A stretch of DNA of 64,000 nt from Pseudarthrobacter sp. IC2-21 (GTDB lineage: Bacteria; Actinomycetota; Actinomycetes; Actinomycetales; Micrococcaceae): the NCBI RefSeq assembly GCF_034048115.1, contig NZ_CP139145.1, forward strand, positions 2,542,001 to 2,606,000, read 5' to 3'. Below are positions 7,478 to 18,366 of the stretch, piece by piece. A program made the position numbers and the translations under genes. The first letter of the stretch is position 1. Every line of letters starts with the position of its first letter. A model generated the notes under the pieces. The model ran no database searches. It had not been told where the DNA came from and was given only the letters and a program-made list of their open reading frames with translations.

Positions 7478-9037
7478 CTACGCTTCGGCGGGTTCCTCAT
7501 ATTTAGGGAACACCGGCGAAGGCGCGGGCAGGGCCGTTCCCGCGGCGATCGGCGTGGACAGTGCCGCGAACTGGCGCGCTTCACCCTCAGGCTGGCCGAG
7601 GGTGTTCAGCAGCGCATCCATGGCGTTCGGCATCACCGGCTGCGCCAGGATGGACACAATCCGCAGCACTTCCAGGGTGACGTACAGGACGGTGTTCATG
7701 CGGCCGACGTCGGTCTTCCGCAGCACCCAGGGGGCCTGCTCCGCGAAGTAGGCGTTCGTGTCCCCCAGGACGGCCCAGATGGCCTCCAAAGCGCGGCTGA
7801 ACTCCTGCTTTTCGAAGGCTGCCCTGGCGGTTTCGAGAAGTCCGTTGGCCTGCGCGAGGATCGCGCTGTCTTCAGCGGAGAACGCTCCCGGCACCGGCAC
7901 CTTGCCCTCGCAGTTCTTCGCCACCATGGACAGCGAACGCTGCGCGAGGTTGCCGAAGTTGTTGGCCAGGTCCGAGTTCATCCGTCCCACAATGGCCTCG
8001 TGGTTGTAGCTGCCGTCGGCACCGAACGGGACCTCGCGGAGGAAGAAGAAGCGCACCTGGTCCAGGCCGTACTGGGCCACAAAGTCCGCGGGGGCCACCA
8101 CATTGCCCAGGGACTTGGACATCTTCACGCCGTTGTTGTGGAGGAAGCCATGGATCATGACCCGCTTGGGCAGCTCGATCCCTGCGCTCATCAGGAACGC
8201 GGGCCAGTAGATGGCATGGAACCGGGAAATGTCCTTGCCAATGATGTGCACGTCCGCCGGCCAGAACTTGCGGAACGACTCCGACTCCACATCGGGGTAG
8301 CCGACGCCGGTCAGGTAGTTGGTGAGTGCATCGACCCAGACGTACATCACGTGCTTGTCGTTGCCGGGCACCGGGACGCCCCAGTCAAAGGTGGTGCGGC
8401 TGATGGAGAGGTCTTCGAGACCGCGGCGGACGAAACTGATGACTTCGTTGAAGCGGGACTGCGGCGCGCCGAATTCAGGCCGGGCCTCGTAGAGGGCAAG
8501 AAGTTTGTCCTGGTAGGCGGATAGCCGGAAGAAGTAGCTCTCCTCAGCCGTCCACGTAACTTCGGTGTCCGTCTCCTTCGAGTAGCGCACGCCGTCGTCC
8601 TTCACCACGGTGTCATCTTCCACGTAGAACGCTTCGTCCCGCACCGAATACCAGCCCTCGTACTTGGACAGGTAGATGTCCCCGTTGGCTTCCATCTTCT
8701 TCCAGATGGCCTGCGATGCCGCGTAGTGGTCGGCGTCCGTGGTCCGGATGAAGCGGCTGTACGTGATGCCCAGGGCGGCGTGCGCAGCTTTGTATACCTC
8801 TGCGTTGCGGTCCACGAGTTCCTTGGGCGTGATGCCTTCCTTCTCGGCCGCCTGCGCAATCTTCATGCCGTGTTCGTCGGTACCCGTCAGGAACATCACC
8901 TCATGCCCGTCCAGCCGCTTGAAGCGTGCCATGGCGTCGGTGGCAATGTACTCGTAGGCGTGCCCGATGTGGGGCACGCCGTTCGGGTACGTGATGGCCG
9001 TGGTGATGTAGAACGGGGATTTCTCTGAAGCAGTCAC
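7478..9037 (-). CDS. metG: methionyl-tRNA synthetase
   Basis: 519-residue class I aminoacyl-tRNA synthetase that charges tRNA-Met. The HIGH motif is at residues 23-26 ([12 protein letters not shown]) and KMSKS at 305-309 ([12 protein letters not shown]). LTGTDEHG near residue 50 is the usual MetRS sequence. The connecting peptide ([13 protein letters not shown]) lacks the zinc-binding Cys pairs, and there is no C-terminal dimerisation domain, so it belongs to the short, zinc-free form. Start is GTG 9037; the ribosome binding site is weak. Transcribed toward the surface-protein gene; the 263 bp downstream hold nothing recognised. Confidence 0.96.
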   Translation of the reverse strand: MTASEKSPFYITTAITYPNGVPHIGHAYEYIATDAMARFKRLDGHEVMFLTGTDEHGMKIAQAAEKEGITPKELVDRNAEVYKAAHAALGITYSRFIRTTDADHYAASQAIWKKMEANGDIYLSKYEGWYSVRDEAFYVEDDTVVKDDGVRYSKETDTEVTWTAEESYFFRLSAYQDKLLALYEARPEFGAPQSRFNEVISFVRRGLEDLSISRTTFDWGVPVPGNDKHVMYVWVDALTNYLTGVGYPDVESESFRKFWPADVHIIGKDISRFHAIYWPAFLMSAGIELPKRVMIHGFLHNNGVKMSKSLGNVVAPADFVAQYGLDQVRFFFLREVPFGADGSYNHEAIVGRMNSDLANNFGNLAQRSLSMVAKNCEGKVPVPGAFSAEDSAILAQANGLLETARAAFEKQEFSRALEAIWAVLGDTNAYFAEQAPWVLRKTDVGRMNTVLYVTLEVLRIVSILAQPVMPNAMDALLNTLGQPEGEARQFAALSTPIAAGTALPAPSPVFPKYEEPAEA

Positions 9038-9070
9038 GTGCGGACAGTACTTTCGGTGCGGAGGGGCAGG

Positions 9071-9826
9071 CTAGATGAGTTCAGTCAGCGTATCGCTCAG
9101 GCGGACCAGTTCGTGGTCGTGCGAAGCGACCAGGACCGCGATGCCGTCCGAGGTGGTGTCCTTGAGGATGCTGATGATGCGGTTGGCGGACGCCCTGTCG
9201 AGGCTGGCGGTGGGCTCATCCACCACCAGCACGCGGGTGCCCAGGATGAGGGCCCGTGCAATGGCCACGCGCTGGCGTTCACCGCCGGACAGCTGCGCCG
9301 GCCGGTGACGCATCCGGCGGCCGAGGCCAACCAGGTCCAGGAGGTCCTTGGCCATGTCGCGGCGCTGGTCCACCTCGCCGTCGGGCACTGCGGGCAGCAG
9401 GACGTTTTCGAGCGCGCTCATGCCGTCAATCAGGGCGCCACCCTGGTCCACGTAACCGATGAGGGCCCGACGGCGGTCCGCGATTTCGTCGTCGCCCATG
9501 CTTTCGAGCGAATCGCCTTCCCAGAAGACGCGTCCCGACGTCGGCAGTGTCAGTCCGGCACCAACGGTCAGGATGCTGGTCTTGCCCGAGCCGCTTCGGC
9601 CGGCCACACAGTGCATCTCACCGGCGTGCAGGGTGAGGTCGAAGCCCTCCACGACGCTGACGGCTTCCGCACCGCCCTTACCGCCGCCATAGCGGATGGT
9701 GATATCGCTCAGTTGGAGCGGGGTCTCGTGGTCCGCGGCCTTGACGATGGTGTTGGCACGGGTCTGCAGGGGCGTGTCAGCAGCGCCGGACCTCCGGCTC
9801 CGGTGAACATTCGTCTCGTTTGTCAT
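9071..9826 (-). CDS. ABC transporter ATP-binding protein
   Basis: 251-residue ATPase of the LolD/MacB type that energises the FtsX-like permease encoded just upstream. Walker A is GRSGSGKTS, the Q-loop is YVDQGG, the signature is LSGGERQR, Walker B is VLVVDEPTASLD and the switch His lies in VASHDHE. The ATG at 9826 overlaps the permease stop in an ATGA, indicating translational coupling. An N-terminal Arg/Thr-rich stretch of about 35 residues precedes the fold. Exported substrate is unknown. Confidence 0.9.
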   Translation of the reverse strand: MTNETNVHRSRRSGAADTPLQTRANTIVKAADHETPLQLSDITIRYGGGKGGAEAVSVVEGFDLTLHAGEMHCVAGRSGSGKTSILTVGAGLTLPTSGRVFWEGDSLESMGDDEIADRRRALIGYVDQGGALIDGMSALENVLLPAVPDGEVDQRRDMAKDLLDLVGLGRRMRHRPAQLSGGERQRVAIARALILGTRVLVVDEPTASLDRASANRIISILKDTTSDGIAVLVASHDHELVRLSDTLTELI

Positions 9827-12618
9827 TGGACCACTTTCGTTGCAATCGGTATCCAGCAAAGTACAGCCACAAGCCCGGCGACACCGGCCCACAGCGCGGC
9901 ATACGGGGCAAGAAGGAGCCCGATGCCCAGTGCGCCGAGGACACCCAGCGGCAGGGCCACGGTTCCCACCAGCGCGTTTTCGAAGAGGCGGACCTGCCGA
10001 AGCATGTCCGGGTTCCAGCCCATGGCCTCGAGGATCCCCAGGTACTGGCGTTTGGCGTTGAGCTCAAACCTTCCGGTCACCAGGGTCAGGATCAGGCCCA
10101 CCGCAACACCGGCAAGGGCCAGCAGCATGCTGGGCAGCGCCACGCTGGCGGCAGCCAGGCCGCTGAGGGCACTCGCCCCGGCGGCGCGGGGAATGTCGAT
10201 CAGCAGGGCCACCAGGCCACCCACCGCGGCGCCAAACACGCCGACGGCCACCGCAAGGGACAGGGTGTTGAACTTGTTGGTGCTCAGTTGGCGGTTGGCG
10301 AAGGTCAGCGGGGAATCCACCGGGATCAGCCGCTCGTCGTGCTGCGGTTCCTGGTCCACCTCGTCGCGGTGGCGCAGCTGCTGTGCCGCGAAGAAGGCGG
10401 CGGCCGCGTAGAGGGCCAGGACGGCCGCGGACACCACTGCCGTGGTCAGGCTCCAGCTCAGCAGGCTCAGGACGATGCCGGCGAGAGCGAGCAGTGCCGC
10501 GCCGACGCCGAATTCCTCCAGGACCCAGGTGCGGATCCGTCGCTGGGTCCAACCCATGGCGCGCAGGGTCCCTGCCTCGCGTTTGCGTTTCCGGATGTAG
10601 CTGACCGTGGAGGCACCCGTCAGGAGCGCTGCACCGCAAAGGGTCAGGAACAGCAGGGTGACGTTGGTGCCGGTCAGTGAGCCGGAGACGGCGTCCGCGG
10701 CGTTCTGCCGGACCCAGGACTGCTTGACGGTGCCCAGCGCGGACTCCTTGCCGGCGTCGTCCTTGGAGTAGCCGGGCACAAAGATGCTGGCGTCCTCGCG
10801 GGCCGAGCCGGCCACCACGGTGGCGTCCAGGCCCATGTCGCGGATTTCACCGGCGAGCTTTTCCACCTCGGGCTGGGCTTCTTTCCAGCTGCCGGGAGCC
10901 TTGGCCCGCACGCGGACGGCGTCGATCACGGCGGCGTTGTCCTTGTAGCCGCGGGCGGCAGCGAGGCCGTAGTAGTCCGTGATGGCACCGGCGGACTGGC
11001 TGGCGAGGCCGGTGGCGCTCAGCGAAGGCTTGAGGTCAGCCGCAGCCACAGCCTTTCCGCTGGCGTCCTTGGTGAGGGTAAGGGGGGTCGGATCGTAGCC
11101 GCCCAGGGGCAGCCTGTTGACGTCACCGGCGGCGGCCGCAACAGCGGCGGGGTCGAACGTCCCGTAAACCATGGCCAGCGGAGCCGCGAGTTTCTGACCG
11201 GTGGCAAGGTTCTCCCGGTAGGAGCGTTCGTCCACGGGTTCACGCTGGGTCTGGTCCACCGGCGCACCGCTGGCGCTCTTCTCCGGCAGGCGGTTCACCG
11301 TGACCCAGTCCCCCGGCGTGGCGGTTTTGCCGACGGCCCCGTTGGCAGCCTTCTCGCCATCGGTGTATTTCGGCGCGGCGGCAAAATCGGTACTCCACGT
11401 GGCCGGGGTGTAGAGGCCCTGGTTGAAGTTGCCCTGGGCGCCCAGCAGCGATGAATGGTCGGTGGAGCCGGGCCAGGACAGGGCGAACGGGTCCTTGGAA
11501 ACGAACGGCAGGTAATCCTTGTCCAGCGAACGTGTTGCGGTGCCCACGTCCTTGACTACCTTGCCGGCAGCGTCGATCTCCTCGATCTTGACGTTGTACT
11601 TCAGGTCAAGGGAGGTTCCGGAGCGCACAATCAGCGGGATGCCCTGGGAATCGGCGGTGAGCTGCCCGGTGCGCTTGGCCTGCTGGTATTGGGTCATGAG
11701 CGGCGCCCAGTACTTGAGCTTGACGCCCAGGAAGTCGGGGCCTTCTTCGAGCTCTTTCATGCTGATGCCGTTGGTGAAGAGGCTTTCGAAGTGCCGGCCG
11801 ATCGCTCCGGCGTTGCGGGCGTCAGCGGGCGGGGCCTTCTCCAGGGGTGCCAGGAAGTCGCCGGCGGAGCCCAGCAGTGCGCGTTCCGCGACGGGGTCGA
11901 CGGCGACGACGGACTCGGTCACCTCAGGTGAGAGCGGCAGCGACACCGACAGGTTAAAGAGGTTGTGTTCGGAACCGCCGGCAGGGGCGGCGAACTTGAT
12001 GCCCGTCTCGCCCGCGGGGGGTGCGATACGGACGCTGGTGCCGCCGACGGTTTTCTCTTCGACGAGCTTTGCCTTGCCCAGTGAGCCTTCGGCCGAGGAC
12101 TTGAACAGGACCTGTTCGGAGACGCCGTCGGAGCTCACCGCGCTGGCCGTGAGCCGGTACTTCTTGGGGGTGTCGCCCAGCACGGATTCAGCTGCGGGCC
12201 ATTTGGCCGGATCGGTGGCGCCGGCCGCCTGGTCTGCGGTGGCCGTGCCGGCCAGTCCGGCGTTGTAGCCGAGGAAGTCCATGGCATCGAGCCGGGGAGC
12301 TTCCAGGTTTTGGGTGACGCGTGAGACCAGGCTGATCGGCGCGGCCACTGACGTCCCGGTGAGCTTGCGGATCTGCGCCAGCTGGTCGAAGCTGACGCCT
12401 CCGCCGCCGTTGGCGATCTCCGGCTGCATCAGTGAGGATGACCCGGCTTTGGCCTGCACGAGAACGTCGTAGAGTCCGCGGGAGTTTTCATCCACCGTCC
12501 TCTTCAACGCGGCCTGCGACTGGCCTTGGACGAGGACCGACAAGCACATGGCTGCGATCAAGATGGCCGCGGTCAGCAGCAGCACTTTGCTTCTGATGAA
12601 CCTCTGGACGGCGTTCAT
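9823..12618 (-). CDS. FtsX-like ABC transporter permease
   Basis: 931-residue permease. The first membrane segment is near residues 10-30 (VLLLTAAILIAAMCLSV). A very large extracytoplasmic region (about 40-620) follows, then a membrane bundle of the FtsX type with two-fold internal similarity. TLRAMGWTQRRIRTWVLEEF and LGILEAMGWNPDMLRQVRLFENALVG are the two cytoplasmic coupling segments that contact the ATPase. The ATG at 12618 has GGGAG at good spacing. First gene of a two-gene export operon with the ATPase. The family exports lipids, peptides or drugs; no substrate can be read here. A nested hairpin lies upstream at 12706-12768. Confidence 0.85.
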   Translation of the reverse strand: MNAVQRFIRSKVLLLTAAILIAAMCLSVLVQGQSQAALKRTVDENSRGLYDVLVQAKAGSSSLMQPEIANGGGGVSFDQLAQIRKLTGTSVAAPISLVSRVTQNLEAPRLDAMDFLGYNAGLAGTATADQAAGATDPAKWPAAESVLGDTPKKYRLTASAVSSDGVSEQVLFKSSAEGSLGKAKLVEEKTVGGTSVRIAPPAGETGIKFAAPAGGSEHNLFNLSVSLPLSPEVTESVVAVDPVAERALLGSAGDFLAPLEKAPPADARNAGAIGRHFESLFTNGISMKELEEGPDFLGVKLKYWAPLMTQYQQAKRTGQLTADSQGIPLIVRSGTSLDLKYNVKIEEIDAAGKVVKDVGTATRSLDKDYLPFVSKDPFALSWPGSTDHSSLLGAQGNFNQGLYTPATWSTDFAAAPKYTDGEKAANGAVGKTATPGDWVTVNRLPEKSASGAPVDQTQREPVDERSYRENLATGQKLAAPLAMVYGTFDPAAVAAAAGDVNRLPLGGYDPTPLTLTKDASGKAVAAADLKPSLSATGLASQSAGAITDYYGLAAARGYKDNAAVIDAVRVRAKAPGSWKEAQPEVEKLAGEIRDMGLDATVVAGSAREDASIFVPGYSKDDAGKESALGTVKQSWVRQNAADAVSGSLTGTNVTLLFLTLCGAALLTGASTVSYIRKRKREAGTLRAMGWTQRRIRTWVLEEFGVGAALLALAGIVLSLLSWSLTTAVVSAAVLALYAAAAFFAAQQLRHRDEVDQEPQHDERLIPVDSPLTFANRQLSTNKFNTLSLAVAVGVFGAAVGGLVALLIDIPRAAGASALSGLAAASVALPSMLLALAGVAVGLILTLVTGRFELNAKRQYLGILEAMGWNPDMLRQVRLFENALVGTVALPLGVLGALGIGLLLAPYAALWAGVAGLVAVLCWIPIATKVVQ

Positions 12619-12705
12619 TGGGCTCCCTGAAACCTGGATTGCGTGCGCACACCACGGTCCGCGGGCGGCGGACATCATGGATTTTCTGCCGGGTGTGCAA
12701 AAAGT

Positions 12706-12768
12706 ATTGGCCGGTCTGCCGGCGCTGTCCTGAAAGAGGACCTAGCCATTGTAAGCAGACCGGCCAAT
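12706..12768. promoter_or_regulatory. nested inverted repeat between serA and the ABC operon
   Basis: The outer arms ATTGGCCGGTCTGC (12706-12719) and its complement (12755-12768) match over 14 bp. Inside is a second perfect stem, GTCCT (12727-12731) with AGGAC (12737-12741). It lies 53 bp downstream of serA and about 90 bp upstream of the permease start, so it may be the serA terminator, an operator for the exporter, or both. No U tract. Confidence 0.5.
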
Positions 12769-12821
12769 CATACGTGGCCGGGCTAAGCTCCGGTCACGCG
12801 TTGTTCACCTTCGTGATGCTC

Positions 12822-14411
12822 TTAGTCTTCGAGATCGACTTCGCGGACCATTTCGGCGCCGATGCCGGCCTTGATGGCATCCAGCACCTGCTGCGGGACG
12901 GACGAGTCGATGGTCAGCAGGGCGAGAACCTGGCCGCCTTCGTCCTGCCGGGCCACCTGCATGCCGGCGATGTTGATGTTGTTCATGCCCAGGATGTGGC
13001 CGATGGTTCCGATCACGCCGGGGCGGTCGGAGTAGGAGACCACCACGAGGTGCTCACTGATGGGGATCTCGATGTCGTAGCCGTTGATCCCAACGAGCTT
13101 CTGGACCTGCTTCGGACCGGTCAGCGTACCTGCGACCGAAATCTGGGTGCCGTCGCTGAGGGCTCCGCGAAGGGTCAGGACGTTGCGGTAGGACTCCGTG
13201 TCCGGGGTGGTGATCAGCCGGACATTGATGCCCCGCTGCTCGGCGATGACGGGCGCGTTGACGTACGACACCTGCTCGGTCACGACATCCGCGAAGATGC
13301 CCTTCAGTGCGGCAAGTTCCAGGACCTTGACGTCGAGGGAGGAGATTTCGCCCGCAACCTCCACGTCGAACTGGGTCAGTGAGGCGTGGGTCAGGGCGGT
13401 GAAGATCCGGCCGAGCTTTTCGATCAGCGGGATGCCGGGCCGGACGTCCGGGGCGATGACGCCGCCGGCGACGTTCACGGCGTCGGGCACCAGTTCACCG
13501 GCCAGGGCCAGGCGCACGGACTTGGCCACCGAGACGCCGGCCTTCTCCTGGGCTTCGTCGGTGGAGGCACCCAGGTGGGGCGTGACCACCACGTTGTCCA
13601 TTTCGAAGAACGGCAGGTCGGTGCTGGGTTCCTTGACGAAAACGTCGACGCCGGCGCCCGCGATCTCGCCGTCCTTCAGGGCAGCGTGAAGCGCTTCCTC
13701 GTCCACCAGTCCGCCGCGGGCGACGTTGATGACGTAGGCGGTCTTCTTCATCTTCTTGAACGCCTCAGCCCCCAGCATGCCCACCGTTTCGGGTGTTTTG
13801 GGCATGTGGATGGTGATGAAGTCCGACTGTGCCAGGAGCTCATCCAGGGTGACCAGCTGCACGCCCAGCTGGGCGGCACGGGCGGAAGTGATGTAGGGAT
13901 CGTAGGCGAGGATCTTGGTGTCAAAGCCCTTCAGCCGGGCCGCCACGAGGGCACCGATCCGGCCGAGGCCAATGATGCCGATTTTCTTCTCGTACAGCTC
14001 AATGCCGGTGTACTTGGACCGCTTCCACTCGCCCTCCTTGAGGGCGGCGCTGGCCTGCGGAATGTGGCGGGCAAGGCTCAGGATGTGGCCCACGGTCAGT
14101 TCGGCGGCGGAAACAATGTTCGAGGTGGGCGCGTTGACCACCATCACGCCGGCCTGGGTGGCGGCTTTGATGTCCACGTTGTCCAGGCCTACGCCTGCGC
14201 GGGCAATGACCTTGAGGTTCTTGGCCGCGGCAATGGCTTCGGCATCCACCTGGGTAGCGGAACGGACCAGGATCGCGTCCACATCCACGATGGCGGAAAG
14301 CAGCTGGGAGCGGTCCGAGCCGTCTGTCTGGCGGATCTCGAAGTCCGGGCCCAGGGCCTCGACGGTGGCGGGCGATAGTTCTTCGGCGAGCAGTACTACG
14401 GGTTTTGACAC
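12822..14411 (-). CDS. serA: D-3-phosphoglycerate dehydrogenase
   Basis: 529-residue long-form PGDH, the first committed enzyme of serine synthesis. Residues 1-310 hold the catalytic and NAD domains (GIIGLGRIGALVAARLKGFD nucleotide fold; ARGGLVDEEAL and HLGASTDEAQ active-site segments). An intervening regulatory domain (about 315-450) and a C-terminal ACT domain (LVVVSYSDRPGVIGTIGHIL onward) follow, the arrangement known from Mycobacterium in which serine inhibits. Start is GTG 14411 with AGAGGA upstream; the longer frame to 14480 is not supported. It is 125 bp downstream of ilvC on the same strand and could be read through from the ilv operon. Confidence 0.96.
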   Translation of the reverse strand: MSKPVVLLAEELSPATVEALGPDFEIRQTDGSDRSQLLSAIVDVDAILVRSATQVDAEAIAAAKNLKVIARAGVGLDNVDIKAATQAGVMVVNAPTSNIVSAAELTVGHILSLARHIPQASAALKEGEWKRSKYTGIELYEKKIGIIGLGRIGALVAARLKGFDTKILAYDPYITSARAAQLGVQLVTLDELLAQSDFITIHMPKTPETVGMLGAEAFKKMKKTAYVINVARGGLVDEEALHAALKDGEIAGAGVDVFVKEPSTDLPFFEMDNVVVTPHLGASTDEAQEKAGVSVAKSVRLALAGELVPDAVNVAGGVIAPDVRPGIPLIEKLGRIFTALTHASLTQFDVEVAGEISSLDVKVLELAALKGIFADVVTEQVSYVNAPVIAEQRGINVRLITTPDTESYRNVLTLRGALSDGTQISVAGTLTGPKQVQKLVGINGYDIEIPISEHLVVVSYSDRPGVIGTIGHILGMNNINIAGMQVARQDEGGQVLALLTIDSSVPQQVLDAIKAGIGAEMVREVDLED

Positions 14412-14536
14412 GGGTGATCCTCTGCGTTGCAGTCCTTGGGATGGAACAAGTCTAGGCGGACGGAAAGGCCGGGCCCACATTGTTAAGTGGACCCGGCCTC
14501 ACGATGGCAACCCTGCGGGGTGCCGGCAGAGCAGCC

Positions 14537-15667
<1,131 letters not shown>

Positions 15668-16180
15668 CTATGCGCTGCGCAAGGCCCTGTCACTCATGGA
15701 GCGGGATCCCCGTCCAACGGCCAGGGTGCCGGACTGCACAATTTCGCGGATGCCGAAAGGCTCAAGCACTGAAAGCAGCGCCGTGAGTTTTTCGGGGTGG
15801 CCTGTTGCTTCAATGACCACGGAGTCGGTGGAGACGTCAACCACTGAAGCACGGAACAGGTCTGCAGCCTGGGTCACCTGCAGACGAGTTGCGGCATCCG
15901 CACGTACCTTGACCAGGATGTGGTCACGCTGTACGGAAGATTCGGGGGTGAGCTCAACGATCTTGATCACGTTGACCAGTTTATTGAGCTGCTTGGTGAC
16001 CTGTTCAATCAGGTCACCATCGGCGTCGACGACGACGGTCATCCGGGACATGCCCTGAACTTCCGTCGGGCCCACGGCCAGGGAGTTGATGTTAAAGGCG
16101 CGGCGGGCGAACAGGCTCGCGACGCGCGTCAGGACACCGGGCTTGTCTTCAACCAGAACAGACAGTGTATGGCGGGTCAT
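15668..16180 (-). CDS. ilvN: acetolactate synthase small (regulatory) subunit
   Basis: 170-residue regulatory subunit that binds and activates IlvB and confers feedback inhibition by valine. The N-terminal ACT domain begins HTLSVLVEDKPGVLTRVASLF with GPTEVQGMSRMTVVV; the C-terminal domain contains FRASVVDVSTDSVVIEATG and ends IREIVQSGTLAVGRGSR, which is typical. ATG 16180 has GGAGGA upstream and lies 2 bp after the ilvB stop, so the two are translationally coupled. Confidence 0.97.
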   Translation of the reverse strand: MTRHTLSVLVEDKPGVLTRVASLFARRAFNINSLAVGPTEVQGMSRMTVVVDADGDLIEQVTKQLNKLVNVIKIVELTPESSVQRDHILVKVRADAATRLQVTQAADLFRASVVDVSTDSVVIEATGHPEKLTALLSVLEPFGIREIVQSGTLAVGRGSRSMSDRALRSA

Positions 16181-16182
16181 GC

Positions 16183-18090
16183 TCAGTCCTCCTCTTCCCA
16201 TTCCGGGGTCATATTGCGGGCAACCTGGATCTGGTCGTTACTCACTCCGGAGGGGACCATCGGCCACACCATCGAATCGGGGCTCACCACAAAGTCGATG
16301 ACCACGGGACGGTCATTGATTTCCAGTGCCTTCTGAATGGTTGCATCGATATCCTCGTCCCGTTCACAGCGGAATGAGGCGCAGCCGTAGGCGTCCGCCA
16401 GCTTGACGAAGTCCGGGATCCGGGCCGTCTCATGGCCGGTGTTGAGGTCCGTGTTCGAGTAGCGGCCCTCATAGAAGAGCGTCTGCCACTGACGGACCAT
16501 GCCCAGTGAGGAGTTGTTGATGATGGCAACCTTGATGGGGATCTTGTTGATGGCACAGGTGGCCAGTTCCTGGTTGGTCATCTGGAAGCAGCCGTCGCCG
16601 TCGATCGCCCAGACCACCCGGTCCGGCTCCCCCACCTTGGCGCCCATGGCAGCCGGTACGGCGTAACCCATAGTGCCTGCGCCGCCGGAGTTCAGCCAGG
16701 CGTGCGGGCGCTCGTACTTGATGAACTGGGCCGCCCACATCTGGTGCTGGCCCACACCGGCGACGTAAATCCCTTCCGGGCCGGTCAGCGCGCCGATGCG
16801 TTCGATGACGCGCTGGGGGGCCGTGAGTCCGTCATCCGGTTCGGTCCAGCCCAGCGGGTACGTTTCCTTGAGGTTGTTCAGGAAAGCCCACCAGGTGGTG
16901 AGGTCAGGGGTTCCTGCCGCTTCGAACTGGGAACGGAGGGCTTCGGTGAGTTCGGGGATGATTTCCTTGACCGAACCCACAATCGGAACGTCGGCCGCGC
17001 GGTTCTTCGAGATCTCCGCGGGATCGATGTCGGCGTGGATCACCTTGGCATGGGGCGCGAACGTCTTCAGCACACCGGTTACGCGGTCATCAAACCGTGC
17101 CCCGAGGGTGATGAGGAGGTCCGACTGCTGCAGGGCTGTCACGGCGGACACCGCGCCGTGCATGCCCGGCATGCCCACGTGCTGCGGATGGGAGTCCGGG
17201 AAGACGCCGCGGGCCATCAGCGTGGTGACAACCGGAGCGCCCGTCAGTTCAGCCAGGGCGCGGAGTTCTGCTGACGCGTGGGCCTTGACCACACCGCCGC
17301 CCACGTACAGGACCGGCTTGCTGGCAGCAGCAATCAGCTTGGCCGCTTCGCGGACCTGCTTGTTGTGCCCGCGGATGACCGGCCGGTAGCCCGGGAGGTC
17401 AATCTTCGGCGGCCAGGAGAATGTCATCTGGCCCTGCTGGGCATCCTTGGCCACGTCCACCAGCACCGGACCGGGACGTCCCGTGGAGGCCAGGTGGAAG
17501 GCTTCGGCCATGACGTGCGGGATGTCGTTGGGGTCGGTCACCAGGAACGAGTGCTTCGTGATCGGCATGGTGATGCCAACAATGTCGGCTTCCTGGAAGG
17601 CGTCGGTGCCGATCACACCGCTGGACACCTGGCCGGTGATGGCCACCAGCGGCACGGAGTCCATGTGGGCATCCATGATGGCGGTAACGAGGTTGGTGGC
17701 ACCGGGGCCGGAGGTGGCAATGCAAACCCCCACCCGCCCGGTGACCATGGCGTAGCCTTCCGCGGCGTGGCCGGCTCCCTGTTCGTGACGGACCAGAACG
17801 TGATTCATACTGGAGGCCATCAAGGGGTCATAGGTAGGCAGGATCGCGCCACCGGGCAAACCAAAAATATCGTCCACGCCGAGTTCTTCGAGCGAACGGA
17901 CAATAGCTTCTGAGCCGGTCATCACCGTTGGGGGTACAACGTTGTTCGGCCCAAGGACAGGAGAGACAGCAGCAAGGTCGGTGACGACGGCGGCGTGGTC
18001 AGCCGTTTTGTCGGCACGTTCCGGAGCCTTGGGGGCTCCAGCGGACTTGGTAGCCATCAGCGAGGGGCTGATCGGCGATCCTTTGCTCAT
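16183..18090 (-). CDS. ilvB: acetolactate synthase large (catalytic) subunit
   Basis: 635-residue ThDP enzyme condensing two pyruvates, or pyruvate with 2-oxobutyrate. The activating glutamate is E103 in [17 protein letters not shown]; the ThDP/Mg motif is [15 protein letters not shown] followed by [10 protein letters not shown] 55-residue N-terminal Ala/Pro/Ser-rich extension precedes [23 protein letters not shown] 18090 has AAGGAAG 6 nt upstream. First structural gene of ilvBNC, preceded by a leader peptide and an intrinsic terminator (see 18138-18273), which indicates control by transcription attenuation. Confidence 0.97.
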   Translation of the reverse strand: MSKGSPISPSLMATKSAGAPKAPERADKTADHAAVVTDLAAVSPVLGPNNVVPPTVMTGSEAIVRSLEELGVDDIFGLPGGAILPTYDPLMASSMNHVLVRHEQGAGHAAEGYAMVTGRVGVCIATSGPGATNLVTAIMDAHMDSVPLVAITGQVSSGVIGTDAFQEADIVGITMPITKHSFLVTDPNDIPHVMAEAFHLASTGRPGPVLVDVAKDAQQGQMTFSWPPKIDLPGYRPVIRGHNKQVREAAKLIAAASKPVLYVGGGVVKAHASAELRALAELTGAPVVTTLMARGVFPDSHPQHVGMPGMHGAVSAVTALQQSDLLITLGARFDDRVTGVLKTFAPHAKVIHADIDPAEISKNRAADVPIVGSVKEIIPELTEALRSQFEAAGTPDLTTWWAFLNNLKETYPLGWTEPDDGLTAPQRVIERIGALTGPEGIYVAGVGQHQMWAAQFIKYERPHAWLNSGGAGTMGYAVPAAMGAKVGEPDRVVWAIDGDGCFQMTNQELATCAINKIPIKVAIINNSSLGMVRQWQTLFYEGRYSNTDLNTGHETARIPDFVKLADAYGCASFRCERDEDIDATIQKALEINDRPVVIDFVVSPDSMVWPMVPSGVSNDQIQVARNMTPEWEEED

Positions 18091-18137
18091 CGGACTCTTC
18101 CTTGTGGATCATTGTTTTTCTCGGAACTGCGGAAAAT

Positions 18138-18174
18138 AAAAAAACCCCTCAGCCTGGTGGCTCTTCGAGGGGTT
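18138..18174 (-). terminator. ilvB attenuator (intrinsic terminator)
   Basis: On the minus strand AACCCCTC (18174-18167) pairs with GAGGGGTT (18150-18143). The stem is extended by AGCC/GGCT across a 4-nt loop and followed by seven U residues (18144-18138). It lies 48 bp before the ilvB start codon and 28 bp after the leader-peptide stop: textbook spacing for an attenuator. Confidence 0.9.
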
Positions 18175-18201
18175 GCGCGTGACGGTACGTTACCAGTCGG
18201 G

Positions 18202-18273
18202 CTATGCTGCCACGCGCTTGGTAAGGACGACGGATACACCCAAACCGGCGCCGACGGTAACGGTTGCGATCAT
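18202..18273 (-). CDS. ilvB leader peptide (attenuation)
   Basis: A 23-codon open frame with AGAGGGAAAA upstream. It begins MIATVTVGAG and ends LTKRVAA; 9 of 23 residues are Val, Leu or Ile (six Val, two Leu, one Ile). It stops at TAG 28 bp before the attenuator terminator. Near its 3' end GCGCGTG (minus strand; plus 18211-18217) is perfectly complementary to CACGCGC (plus 18175-18181) just ahead of the terminator, so ribosome position on the Val-rich codons can change folding. An equivalent leader control is known for ilvBNC in Corynebacterium glutamicum. The peptide is too short for ordinary gene calling and probably has no function as a product. Confidence 0.85.
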   Translation of the reverse strand: MIATVTVGAGLGVSVVLTKRVAA

Positions 18274-18324
18274 GCAGTCAGTTTTCCCTCTGAGTGAGAT
18301 GCATGTCAACGGGGGTGGTACACA

Positions 18325-18339
18325 TCTCACCATATGGAC
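18325..18339. promoter_or_regulatory. degenerate TCTCA-N5-TGnnn site upstream of ilvB leader
   Basis: TCTCA CCATA TGGAC: one perfect half-site and a poorly conserved second half compared with the perfect sites at leuB and ilvD. A TTGACA (minus strand, plus 18304-18309) lies 15 bp downstream and may be the -35 of the ilvB promoter. Confidence 0.3.
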
Positions 18340-18366
18340 TTCATTGTCCACCAATTGGCCACGTCC

